Source: a virus
DNA length: 20,597 nt
Virus record (IMG/VR): IMGVR_UViG_3300035162_003828
Location: 1 to 20,597 of that record
Strand: one strand, 5' to 3'
Below the pieces are notes generated by a model that saw only the letters and a list, made by a program, of their open reading frames with translations, was not told the DNA's origin and did no database searches. The translations under genes were made by a program, and so were the position numbers. Positions 6,756 through 14,141 of the stretch are shown here, in pieces; positions within the stretch are counted from its first letter, which is position 1; each line of letters opens with the position of its first letter.

Positions 6756-8036
6756 ATGGCTACAAAAAGAAAATCAATCATCGAAGAGGCTTTGCTAGAA
6801 GCTAAGTCTTTAGAGGATGCCTTAAAAGCCAATACGAAAGAAATACTTGCCACTCATATGAAGCAAGAAATTGAAAGTATCGTGGAGTCGTCTCTGAAAG
6901 AAGAAGACGAAGAATTTGAAATCGATATAGAAGGGTCCGATGAAAATGAGGATGGAGTGCCAGTTGACGATGTTGTCTCTGGAGATGATTTTGAGGAACT
7001 TGAAGATAATCAAGATGACTTAGGATTGGAATTATTGGATCTGGATCTTGATTTACCCGATGGGGATGTTGAGGTTATGGGGTTATCTACTGATGGTGAG
7101 TTTGATGATGAGTTTGATGATGAAATAGGTTTGACTATGGCATCTGATGATGAAATAGATTTGACTATGGCATCTGATCATGAAGTACTTAAAGTTTTCA
7201 AAGCAATGAGCGATGATGACGAAGTAGAAGTAATCAAAGATGAAGGTGGAATTCACTTAACAGATAACGAAACAGGTGCGGAGTATTACATTAAGGAAAG
7301 TATGGAAGAAATGGATGGAATGTCGGAAGGTTGTGAAAACTTAGAAGAAGGTTGTGGAGATGAAATGGAGGAAGAAACCATTTATGAAATCGAAATGACT
7401 GAAGATGATCATCAAGGATACGATGACGATGAATCTTTGGAAGACGATCAAGGATACGATGATGATGAGCCTTTGGAAGAAGATCATACACTTGCTAGGA
7501 CTAAAGGATACCAAAGAAAAGGTGGACATAGAAATAGACAAGCAGAATCTCGTAAACCACGTAGACCAATCTCTGAAATGAGAAAACCACGTAGACCAAT
7601 CTCTGAAAGGAGAAAAACACCTAAGAATGTAAGCAAAGTAGCTGATTCTAAAATAATGAAAGAATACAAAGAACTTAAGAGCAAAAATGAAGAATACAAA
7701 GGAGCTCTTAACGTATTCAAAGATAAACTTAATGAAGTTGCTTTATTCAATACAAATTTAGCATACGTAAATAGATTGTTTACTGAACATTCTACCACTA
7801 AAAAAGAAAAAATGAGCATCTTAAAGAGGTTCGATGAAGCTGATAGTGTTAAAGGTTCTAAATCTATTTATAAAACTATTAAATCAGAATTGAGTAGGAA
7901 AACACCAATTACTGAATCAGTAGTGAAAAAAGTAACTAAAACTGTTAAATCTTCATCTTCTGATTTGAACGAATCTACAGCATATGTAGATCCACAAATC
8001 GTAGCGATTAAAGATTTAATGAAAAGGATATCATAA
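6756..8036 (+). CDS. Prohead scaffold / core protein (T4 gp22-like)
   Basis: The likely internal scaffold around which the capsid assembles, later digested by the protease. It lies exactly between protease and capsid genes, as gp22 does in T4, but at 426 residues is longer than gp22 (269). The N-terminal half is strongly acidic (Asp/Glu-rich from about 47 to 250). Residues 266-285 are a basic duplicated segment (RKPRRPISE twice). The C-terminal 140 residues are Lys-rich, helical and probably coiled-coil, with the gp22-like run LNEVALFNTNLAYVNRLF. Candidate protease sites: LLE15|A, ISE274, ISE284, ITE|S and LNE406|ST, the last identical to the site proposed in the capsid protein. Three in-frame tandem duplications account for part of the extra length. 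It ends with five consecutive in-frame TAA codons. Confidence 0.87.
   Translation: MATKRKSIIEEALLEAKSLEDALKANTKEILATHMKQEIESIVESSLKEEDEEFEIDIEGSDENEDGVPVDDVVSGDDFEELEDNQDDLGLELLDLDLDLPDGDVEVMGLSTDGEFDDEFDDEIGLTMASDDEIDLTMASDHEVLKVFKAMSDDDEVEVIKDEGGIHLTDNETGAEYYIKESMEEMDGMSEGCENLEEGCGDEMEEETIYEIEMTEDDHQGYDDDESLEDDQGYDDDEPLEEDHTLARTKGYQRKGGHRNRQAESRKPRRPISEMRKPRRPISERRKTPKNVSKVADSKIMKEYKELKSKNEEYKGALNVFKDKLNEVALFNTNLAYVNRLFTEHSTTKKEKMSILKRFDEADSVKGSKSIYKTIKSELSRKTPITESVVKKVTKTVKSSSSDLNESTAYVDPQIVAIKDLMKRIS
7116..7175 (+). repeat. 30-nt tandem duplication in scaffold gene
   Basis: Two adjacent 30-nt units (7116-7145 and 7146-7175) with one mismatch encode DDEIGLTMAS and DDEIDLTMAS. A partial third start (GATCATGAA) follows. 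Confidence 0.9.
7413..7484 (+). repeat. 36-nt tandem duplication in scaffold gene
   Basis: Two 36-nt units (7413-7448 and 7449-7484) encode QGYDDDESLEDD and QGYDDDEPLEED. They differ at a few bases, so this duplication looks older than the other two. Confidence 0.88.
7551..7610 (+). repeat. 30-nt tandem duplication in scaffold gene
   Basis: Units 7551-7580 and 7581-7610 encode RKPRRPISEM and RKPRRPISER. Each copy carries an I-S-E tripeptide that fits the gp21-type cleavage rule, so the duplication also doubles a possible cut site. Confidence 0.9.
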
Positions 8037-8048
8037 TAATAATAATAA
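8034..8048 (+). repeat. Five tandem in-frame TAA stops
   Basis: The scaffold gene's TAA stop is the first of five consecutive TAA triplets in the same frame. This is a trinucleotide microsatellite that also guards against readthrough towards the capsid gene. Confidence 0.85.
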
Positions 8049-8056
8049 TATAAATT
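8049..8056 (+). promoter_or_regulatory. Possible T4-type late -10 (TATAAATT) before capsid gene
   Basis: TATAAATT is one base from the T4 late promoter TATAAATA and ends 14 nt before the capsid ATG. The recurrent ATATTTATTA motif is missing here. Weak evidence; transcription could simply continue from the scaffold gene. Confidence 0.22.
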
Positions 8057-8070
8057 AAAACTCAAAAAAA

Positions 8071-9822
8071 ATGGGACATTTATTAAACTCAGGTGAAGTC
8101 GGAAATATCGGACTTGAACACTTGAAACAAATAAGATCTAAAACTATTTCGAAGTGGAACAAAATTGGTTTCCTAGAAGGTTTAAAAGGTCACGTAAAAG
8201 AGAACATTGCTCAGTTATATGAAAACCAAGCATCAGCTCTTTTAAACGAATCTACGAGTTCAAACTCATCAGGTTCATTCGAAACAGTTGTTTTTCCAAT
8301 TGTAAGGAGAGTATTCTCTAAATTATTGGCTAATGACATCGTTTCTGTACAAGCTATGAATATGCCGATTGGTAAATTATTCTTCTTTGTACCGAAAACA
8401 ACTGGTAGGAATCATGCAGCCTTAAACGGACCAGCATTGTCAAATCAGGAATGTGTATTTTCAGCTTGTGGTGGTAACACACTATCAGTATTTCAAGAAA
8501 AGAATCTTTATGATATTTTCTATAATGATGGATTATTTGATGCATCTAAAGGACAATCAACAATATATACGGATGGTGGAATTAATCCAGTTATCTTAAG
8601 TGCTAACGGTCAAACTGTTGATACAGCGTTTGCTGATCAACCTTTAGCGGCTGATGGTAGTATGAGAAATTTAACTTTCTGTATTACTGGATTTACTGGT
8701 ACAGGTGCTGGTAGAATGGTTGGTGCTGATGGTAATGAAATGGATACTGAAGCATTTTTAGCTTCATTACACGTAGTAAATGGTGCTAGTCCAATATTAG
8801 CAGGTGACGGTAGTGGTAATGTAGTTATTGCAGCCAATGCTAACGTACCATTTAGATTAGTAGCTCAAAAATACGGAAAAGGTATTGTTGATTACGGTGA
8901 TATTTGCACACCAGCTGGTTGTTTACTAGTTGAAGTGGATCTTACAACACCAGCTTGTGTTACTTGTGATGCAAATACCTTCGATGGTTACATTGGTGGT
9001 AGTACCGCATCAACAACAACGGCAACATTCAGTGTAAACTGGATGACATATGCATCTTTAGAATATGCAACTGAAATGGGAGAAGTATCTTTCGAACTTG
9101 ATGAGGTTGTTGTTTCTGTAACAGAGAGAAAGTTGAGAGCAACTTGGTCTCCTGAACTAGCACAAGATGTTAGTGCATTCCATAACATTGATGCTGAAGC
9201 TGAATTAACGGCTTTATTATCTGAACAAGTAGCAGCTGAAATCGACAGAGAGATTCTTAGAGATTTAAGAGTAGGTGCAGCTTGGCAATTGAGATGGGAT
9301 TACAATGGTTGGAAACGAACTGCTAGTGGTGGTTTCAACGCTTACACTCAAAAAGAGTGGAATCAAACGTTGATTACTAAAATTAATCAGTTATCAGCTC
9401 AAATTCATAAATCAACTCTAAGGGGTGGTGCTAACTTCGTTGTAGTATCTTCTGAGGTATCAGCTATTTTTGATGACTTAGAATACTTCCACGTATCAAA
9501 TGCATCTCCAGAGCAAGATCAATACAACATGGGTATTGAGAAAGTAGGTTCATTAGGAGGACGTTACACAGTGTATCGTGACCCTTACGCACCAGCTAAC
9601 TCAATAATTGTTGGACATAAAGGAAAATCGTTATTGGATACTGGGTACATTTATGCACCTTACGTACCATTACAATTGACTCCAACGTTACAAAACCCAT
9701 TCAACTTCGCACCAACGAAGGGGATAATGACAAGATACGCTAAGAAAATGGTTAATAACCGTTTCTATGGAGCGTTGACTGTTGATGGTGTTGTTACATT
9801 TGACATCAATGAGTTGAGATAG
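8071..9822 (+). CDS. Major capsid protein (T4 gp23-like, HK97 fold)
   Basis: The main shell subunit, 583 residues against 521 for T4 gp23. Family signatures: VVFPIVRRVFSKLLANDI (73-90) followed by VQAMNMPIGKLFFF, matching the gp23 segment around VRRAIPNLIAFDICGVQPMNSPTG; SFELDEVVVSVTERKLRA (340-357) followed by TWSPELAQDVSAFHNIDAEA; and IDREI (391-395). Residues 1-60 form a helical propeptide ending in LLNE|ST, where gp23 is cut after LTE; E60 is the likely cleavage point. The region from about 125 to 320 is longer and more divergent than in gp23. It is Gly/Ala/Thr-rich with seven cysteines (128, 133, 204, 279, 284, 296, 299), suggesting an insertion domain on the shell surface. The leader before ATG is A-rich with no Shine-Dalgarno. 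A strong terminator follows. Confidence 0.96.
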   Translation: MGHLLNSGEVGNIGLEHLKQIRSKTISKWNKIGFLEGLKGHVKENIAQLYENQASALLNESTSSNSSGSFETVVFPIVRRVFSKLLANDIVSVQAMNMPIGKLFFFVPKTTGRNHAALNGPALSNQECVFSACGGNTLSVFQEKNLYDIFYNDGLFDASKGQSTIYTDGGINPVILSANGQTVDTAFADQPLAADGSMRNLTFCITGFTGTGAGRMVGADGNEMDTEAFLASLHVVNGASPILAGDGSGNVVIAANANVPFRLVAQKYGKGIVDYGDICTPAGCLLVEVDLTTPACVTCDANTFDGYIGGSTASTTTATFSVNWMTYASLEYATEMGEVSFELDEVVVSVTERKLRATWSPELAQDVSAFHNIDAEAELTALLSEQVAAEIDREILRDLRVGAAWQLRWDYNGWKRTASGGFNAYTQKEWNQTLITKINQLSAQIHKSTLRGGANFVVVSSEVSAIFDDLEYFHVSNASPEQDQYNMGIEKVGSLGGRYTVYRDPYAPANSIIVGHKGKSLLDTGYIYAPYVPLQLTPTLQNPFNFAPTKGIMTRYAKKMVNNRFYGALTVDGVVTFDINELR

Positions 9823-9847
9823 TCTTAGTTAGATTATAAGTAACTTT

Positions 9848-9881
9848 AAAAAGGGGTGGATTTATTTCTACCCCTTTTTTT
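9848..9881 (+). terminator. Rho-independent terminator after capsid gene
   Basis: AAAAAGGGGTGGA (9848-9860) pairs with TCTACCCCTTTTT (9867-9879), with one G-T pair, around the six-base loop TTTATT, and ends in a run of seven T. It terminates rightward transcription 26 nt after the capsid stop codon. Confidence 0.9.
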
Positions 9882-9891
9882 GTTTTATAAG

Positions 9892-9901
9892 ATATTTATT
9901 A
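9892..9901 (+). promoter_or_regulatory. Promoter-like motif ATATTTATTA after the terminator
   Basis: Exact copy just downstream of the capsid terminator and ending 16 nt before the ATG of the next gene. Its position between a terminator and a gene start is the best contextual support for promoter function of this motif. Confidence 0.52.
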
Positions 9902-9917
9902 TTAAATTAGATCCAAT

Positions 9918-10736
9918 ATGAGAATTAAGAAAAAAGATGTGTTATTAGAAGCTCAATTAATAGATTCTACTTCCGAATTTACCCCACAAGAAAAAAAAAT
10001 GTTAAAAACATTAAAAAAGAAATTCGGTGCTGGTGGTTATGACTCTAGTTATAACAGATGGGATGGTGCAGCATTTCTAATTGAGGAAATGGGGATTCCT
10101 TATGATCAAGCATATGACCTATCTTTAACTCATTGGTGGTACGGCGATAGATTATATGAAGAAGTTGAATCAATCTATAAAAAAGAAGATAGGGGATATC
10201 TTTATCAGAGAGTAATACAACAATTATTAAAACCATATATAGAAGGTAGGGATGAAACACTTGGGGATATAACCACAACATGGGAAGACCCTGATCATAT
10301 AATTTCACAAGAAGGTTTATTTACCATTAAAGATAGTGTTACATTATGGGAAGGACCTGCGGGATTTACTTTATACATCCCAATGGAAAATCGTAAACTA
10401 AGGGATGTATCAGATAGAGAAAATACGCGGGAATTTTACGATGTCTCAAATAAAAATACTCTGTCGGTGTCTATTAAATTTATACCATACATTGAAAAAG
10501 GTCACCCTAAAATGGATACACATGTTAAGTTTGACGTAACATATGCTGTTGGGGATTCTACTATTAGGCGGAATAAGAGTAGTGAAATTAATATGATGAG
10601 TTTTGATATTCCTATGCCCTCTCCATTAGATAAAGGTGGTATCTATAAAATTTTTACTGACTCTTTAAATGACGTATTGGAGAAAATAGAAAGTATGACT
10701 TTTGGTTTGGTACCACCCGATGATCTTGAGTCATGA
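9918..10736 (+). CDS. Unknown protein with capsid-targeting-like leader
   Basis: I do not recognise this 272-residue protein. It begins with a short basic leader, MRIKKKDVLLE, followed by A12. The L-L-E|A at 9-12 fits the gp21-type cleavage rule and resembles the ten-residue capsid-targeting sequence of T4 internal proteins, which ends in IAE|A. Downstream lie an aromatic, acidic region (about 55-100, with THWWYGDRLYEEVESIY) and a beta-rich C-terminal half. T4 encodes the vertex protein gp24 after gp23, but no gp23/gp24-like segments are visible here. It has its own promoter-like motif directly after the capsid terminator. An internal or head-associated protein is an inference. The gene ends 5 nt from the convergent leftward operon. 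Confidence 0.8.
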   Translation: MRIKKKDVLLEAQLIDSTSEFTPQEKKMLKTLKKKFGAGGYDSSYNRWDGAAFLIEEMGIPYDQAYDLSLTHWWYGDRLYEEVESIYKKEDRGYLYQRVIQQLLKPYIEGRDETLGDITTTWEDPDHIISQEGLFTIKDSVTLWEGPAGFTLYIPMENRKLRDVSDRENTREFYDVSNKNTLSVSIKFIPYIEKGHPKMDTHVKFDVTYAVGDSTIRRNKSSEINMMSFDIPMPSPLDKGGIYKIFTDSLNDVLEKIESMTFGLVPPDDLES

Positions 10737-10741
10737 CGAAC

Positions 10742-12172
10742 TTAATGTAGTTGATCCACTTGATTAACTATATTAAATTTAATAGAGTCTGTGAGTGTTT
10801 TAACTTGTAAATTAGAGGTTAATTTGATGTCTATATGGTATTCATTAGGTATCATCCAAGAAGTGTCTAAAACGAAGTAATTTTTAAGGTAAGCTCTATT
10901 AATATCTTCCCATTCAATAACGTTAACTTGTGTGTTCCCTTCTCTCACCCATAACCTATATTGTAAACCATCAATAACTTCACTTTGATTAATGGTGAAT
11001 GGTATTCTTGCTGAAACTAATATTTTTCTTTTGTCCCCTCTTTTAATCTTTTCATCCCTTTTAACACCACTTAATGATATTGCGTAATCTATTGGTAGTG
11101 ATTCATTATCACCGATATTGTAATAATCAGTGTCATCCTTAATTTCAAACTCTAATGATACATTTGGTCGATTAACTCCCCCTATATTAATATCGCCCCA
11201 AGTATCCATAAATAAACAACCATCCTCTTGCGTTATTGGTACAAATACTTCAGCGTAATAAATACCTGTGGTTACATGTACTGTTTGTGCGGTTGTTATT
11301 GATGAAAATACGTTACCAGATTCATCATAAATGGTAACACTAGGGTTATTATCGAGATTAGTTGGTTCACCACCTAAATTACTATAAAGGTATATCTTAT
11401 TTGTTTTACCCCTATAAAAGTTTTTTCTATCATCTATAACCGTATCGTTATAAGTGGTTTCTAAAAATGGTTCGTAATATGTTTGGGTATGCCTACTGAA
11501 AAACCCAACGAACTGTGCGGGATTTTTAATAAGTATTTCTAAATCTCTCTCAAATGCAATACCATATCCATAATTTGTTGTCCCACCAGTAATTAAACTA
11601 TTAACCTCATCGGACATATCCATTTCGATATTTTCATTACCTTTATCAAAATGTTGTGTGGTTATTGTAATTGCTGATGGTGACCCTGAATAAACACCAC
11701 CGTCATCCCAAGAAGTTGTTGTTGTAGAATTTAACCAATTACTAGCACCTTCAACAAAAGTTATGTTATCTGAAGATTCAACTACACCCCTATCTTTATC
11801 TCCCGATTTAAATATTCTTTGGTAGTCGTATCCACATCCCTCGTCCCATGATTTATTAACTCTAAATAATACCAGATCAAATGAGAAAGTTCTTCGTTTA
11901 CTATCTAATAATTCTTGTGCTTGTAGGTCTGCGTCAAAAAAAGAACTATTACACATTTTAAGTGTGTGAACCACATTGGATAAATCTCCTAGCTCACCAT
12001 TATTATATTGTGTTTGTAATGTATCAATGTCGAAATATAATAAATGTCTAGTATAATTAGTGGTCGATTCACTACCACCATAATATAATTCAGCGATAGG
12101 GTTTCTACCAGTATTAATAATAGTATCCTTAATTAATGTGTTGTTTTTATCTATGTATGTTCTAGTTACCAT
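10742..12172 (-). CDS. DNRLRE-like virion protein, probable tail fibre or adhesin
   Basis: A 476-residue protein, beta-rich throughout. The N-terminal 230 residues resemble DNRLRE-type beta-sandwich modules: GRNPIAEL, TRHLLYFDID, a Trp-rich run NKSWDEGCGYDY, ASNWLNSTTTTSWDDGGVYS, a polar strand around QHFDKGNENIEMDMSDEV, and NYGYGIAFERDLE. That is the usual order of motifs in these extracellular modules. The remainder (from about 250) looks like two or three Ig-like strands domains (NKIYLYSNLGG, IYYAEVFVPI, IKRGDKRKILVSARIPF). No signal peptide is present, as expected for a virion protein. It is the last gene of the leftward operon, 17 nt after the gp5-like spike. The role in host attachment or baseplate periphery is inferred from domain type and position. 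Confidence 0.82.
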   Translation of the reverse strand: MVTRTYIDKNNTLIKDTIINTGRNPIAELYYGGSESTTNYTRHLLYFDIDTLQTQYNNGELGDLSNVVHTLKMCNSSFFDADLQAQELLDSKRRTFSFDLVLFRVNKSWDEGCGYDYQRIFKSGDKDRGVVESSDNITFVEGASNWLNSTTTTSWDDGGVYSGSPSAITITTQHFDKGNENIEMDMSDEVNSLITGGTTNYGYGIAFERDLEILIKNPAQFVGFFSRHTQTYYEPFLETTYNDTVIDDRKNFYRGKTNKIYLYSNLGGEPTNLDNNPSVTIYDESGNVFSSITTAQTVHVTTGIYYAEVFVPITQEDGCLFMDTWGDINIGGVNRPNVSLEFEIKDDTDYYNIGDNESLPIDYAISLSGVKRDEKIKRGDKRKILVSARIPFTINQSEVIDGLQYRLWVREGNTQVNVIEWEDINRAYLKNYFVLDTSWMIPNEYHIDIKLTSNLQVKTLTDSIKFNIVNQVDQLH

Positions 12173-12178
12173 TTTTAT

Positions 12179-12188
12179 ATATAAATAT
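12179..12188 (-). promoter_or_regulatory. Possible late-type motif (ATATTTATAT) on minus strand
   Basis: Minus-strand ATATTTATAT ends only 6 nt before the ATG at 12172. The transcript would start at or near the start codon itself. Weak: two mismatches and an AT-rich context. Confidence 0.2.
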
Positions 12189-12189
12189 A

Positions 12190-13527
12190 CTAATTACTGT
12201 TAATGTTTTTATTTAATATACTATCTAAGTCAAAATTTAAAACATTTATTTTATTAGGTAAATCTGTGGAAGGCATACCATGGTAATTATGTATATGTAA
12301 TGATACGTATCTTTTTACTAATTCTAAAAATTCTACTAATTTATCACCATACACTAACGGATGGGCTTCATTATTTATTTTTTCTTGAACTTCATCAGTG
12401 ATTAAACTTTCTGGATTAGTTAAATCAAACGTATGGTTACCATCGTGACTTATTAAATTAATTTTACTAGCTACCACATTCAATACACTAGATTTTTTAT
12501 CTTTATCTGGTATTAGTTTAATAACTTTAATGGTTTTTTTAACTTCTTTTTTTGCACCTGAAAAAAATGCGACTTGGTTTAGTACTGCTTCATCACCACC
12601 GTTGGCTTTCAATACTTCATTAGAGTTAGATTTTAGTTTCCAATTCCCGATTTTAAATGTTGTTATAAATGTTTGTGCGGCAATTATCGCAGATTCTCTA
12701 TTAGGGAAGGTGGTGGGTAACATTTCCGCAATTTGTTCCTTTGTTGATATATTTGTAACCTTTATTTCTACAATAGTATCCCCAACATTTAAAATATATT
12801 CGTTAGGTGTTAAACCCCCAGCTAATGTATTTGGGTCAGTTCCTTGTGTTTGTGTATTAATTTTAACATTTATTAATGTTTTTGCATCATCATACACATA
12901 ATTAGTTATTACTTTTTCCTCTGTTGTCCTTTTTAATTGTTCTCCACCATATTTAAGTTGTATATACCCAAGATCTTTATTATTAAATTCATTTCTTTCG
13001 GGTGTATCTATAAATTTACCAGCTCTTATCCATATTTCACCATTCTCATTTTGATCCCCCTTATCTTTAAAAATTATATCAGCATTATTTCTACCTTGTA
13101 AACTTATATCTAATTTATCTGGGTATGACCCCTGAAAATCCTTACCTACGGGATTACTTAATTTTAGTTGACCGTCTGACATTAATGACCTAGCACTTTT
13201 TTTAGGGTCGAAATTTAATTTAGTTATTTCAGATACAACAGGACCAATCCAAAATCTTTGGGTTTGGTATTCTGCATACTTTGCAACGTGTCTACTCTCG
13301 TATTGAAAAAGAAAAACTATCTCACCTTCTTTTGGTAATATATTTAAGTATTTTGGTAGTAGGGGTACACAATATGGTAAATTTGCATCGGACACATCTT
13401 TATCTATCCCTTCTATTCTACATTGTATTCTACCAGTTCTTTTCGAGTCTACCGCACTAATAACCTCACCAACCCTTATCATTGGTATAGTTTTATTATC
13501 TCTACTATCTTTATATCTATCTCCCAT
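12190..13527 (-). CDS. Baseplate spike/hub protein with OB-fold (gp5-like, no lysozyme)
   Basis: This 445-residue protein probably forms the central spike under the baseplate hub. The N-terminal 100 residues have the phage OB-fold pattern: VGEVISAVDSKRTGRIQCRI, then LPYCVPLLP, a Pro-Lys-x-Gly-E turn (LPKEGEIVFLF) and RFWIGPVV. The lysozyme domain of T4 gp5 is absent. The middle is mixed, with strand-turn runs (GEIWIRAG, ADIIF). Near the C-terminus, SKINLISHDGNHTFDL (354-369) and LVYGDKLVEFLELVKRYVSL (391-410) lead into HIHNYHG (411-417). That tip recalls the HxH metal site of other phage spikes. The gene starts directly after the preceding stop (TAAATGGG), implying coupled translation. Confidence 0.8.
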   Translation of the reverse strand: MGDRYKDSRDNKTIPMIRVGEVISAVDSKRTGRIQCRIEGIDKDVSDANLPYCVPLLPKYLNILPKEGEIVFLFQYESRHVAKYAEYQTQRFWIGPVVSEITKLNFDPKKSARSLMSDGQLKLSNPVGKDFQGSYPDKLDISLQGRNNADIIFKDKGDQNENGEIWIRAGKFIDTPERNEFNNKDLGYIQLKYGGEQLKRTTEEKVITNYVYDDAKTLINVKINTQTQGTDPNTLAGGLTPNEYILNVGDTIVEIKVTNISTKEQIAEMLPTTFPNRESAIIAAQTFITTFKIGNWKLKSNSNEVLKANGGDEAVLNQVAFFSGAKKEVKKTIKVIKLIPDKDKKSSVLNVVASKINLISHDGNHTFDLTNPESLITDEVQEKINNEAHPLVYGDKLVEFLELVKRYVSLHIHNYHGMPSTDLPNKINVLNFDLDSILNKNINSN

Positions 13528-13725
13528 TTATTCTATACCTTTATGTCGTTTGTTTAATATTGTATTACCTAAATAATATTCTTTTTCTATGTCCATTAAA
13601 TTTTCTAAAAGAGTATCTATTTTATTTTTAAGTGCGATATGACCATGTTTTAAAGATTCTAATTCTTCTTTTATTTTTTTATTAGATTTATTACCCCAAT
13701 CCATATGTTCTACTTTAATATCCAT
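13528..13725 (-). CDS. Small coiled-coil protein
   Basis: A 65-residue, charged, helical protein of unknown function. Residues 15-50 (KKIKEELESLKHGHIALKNK and onward) show heptad spacing of Leu/Ile typical of a coiled coil. The ATG overlaps the upstream stop as TAATG (13723-13727), and the downstream spike gene starts immediately after its TAA. Tight coupling on both sides suggests it is made in step with the baseplate proteins and may be a small structural or chaperone component. Confidence 0.78.
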   Translation of the reverse strand: MDIKVEHMDWGNKSNKKIKEELESLKHGHIALKNKIDTLLENLMDIEKEYYLGNTILNKRHKGIE

Positions 13726-14129
13726 TACCTTATAATCCCATAACCTTTTATTGTGCCAACATATGGTACATCATTAACTCCAATACCTATTGGTGGTGAT
13801 TGACCTGGAACACCTGCATAAACAGTAACTTGAACCGCATAGGGTGGGATCACTATCTCTACTTTTGCGTTAGCAATTAATTCATTTAATATTTCTTCTA
13901 CCCTAATTCTTTCCATCCTTAAATCCTCTTCTGATGGTGTATTAGGTACACCCGCTTCCGATTTTCTAGTTTTAATCTCATTATACACTCTCAATGGACT
14001 AATACCAGTTTTATTTACTGGGACACCCGCCCGTATAATTTCTTTATTTATAGGTGCAGGTGGCGAGTATAGTGTCATTAACCCCTTAAAAAATCCAAGT
14101 ACTGTTTTTATACTTTGTATTGCTGCCAT
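13725..14129 (-). CDS. Hypothetical baseplate-operon protein, 134 aa
   Basis: Not recognised. The N-terminus (about residues 1-25) is hydrophobic to amphipathic (IQSIKTVLGFFKGLMTLY). The centre is a charged helix (about 55-90), and the C-terminal 45 residues are Pro/Gly/Val-rich strands (IVIPPYAVQVTVYAGVPGQS), a composition common in small virion proteins. It sits between the 545-aa protein and the coiled-coil protein with a TAATG overlap downstream, so it is probably a virion or assembly component. No enzyme motif is visible. Confidence 0.78.
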   Translation of the reverse strand: MAAIQSIKTVLGFFKGLMTLYSPPAPINKEIIRAGVPVNKTGISPLRVYNEIKTRKSEAGVPNTPSEEDLRMERIRVEEILNELIANAKVEIVIPPYAVQVTVYAGVPGQSPPIGIGVNDVPYVGTIKGYGIIR

Positions 14130-14141
14130 AATTACATATTT

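Noticed and set aside
7116-7610. CRISPR-like or regulatory DNA repeats in the scaffold gene
   Set aside because: The units are directly adjacent, multiples of three, in frame and without spacers; they are coding duplications.
7484-7819. 111-codon minus-strand ORF opposite the scaffold gene
   Set aside because: It is antisense to a well-supported coding region, has a low-complexity hydrophobic product, and lacks start signals.
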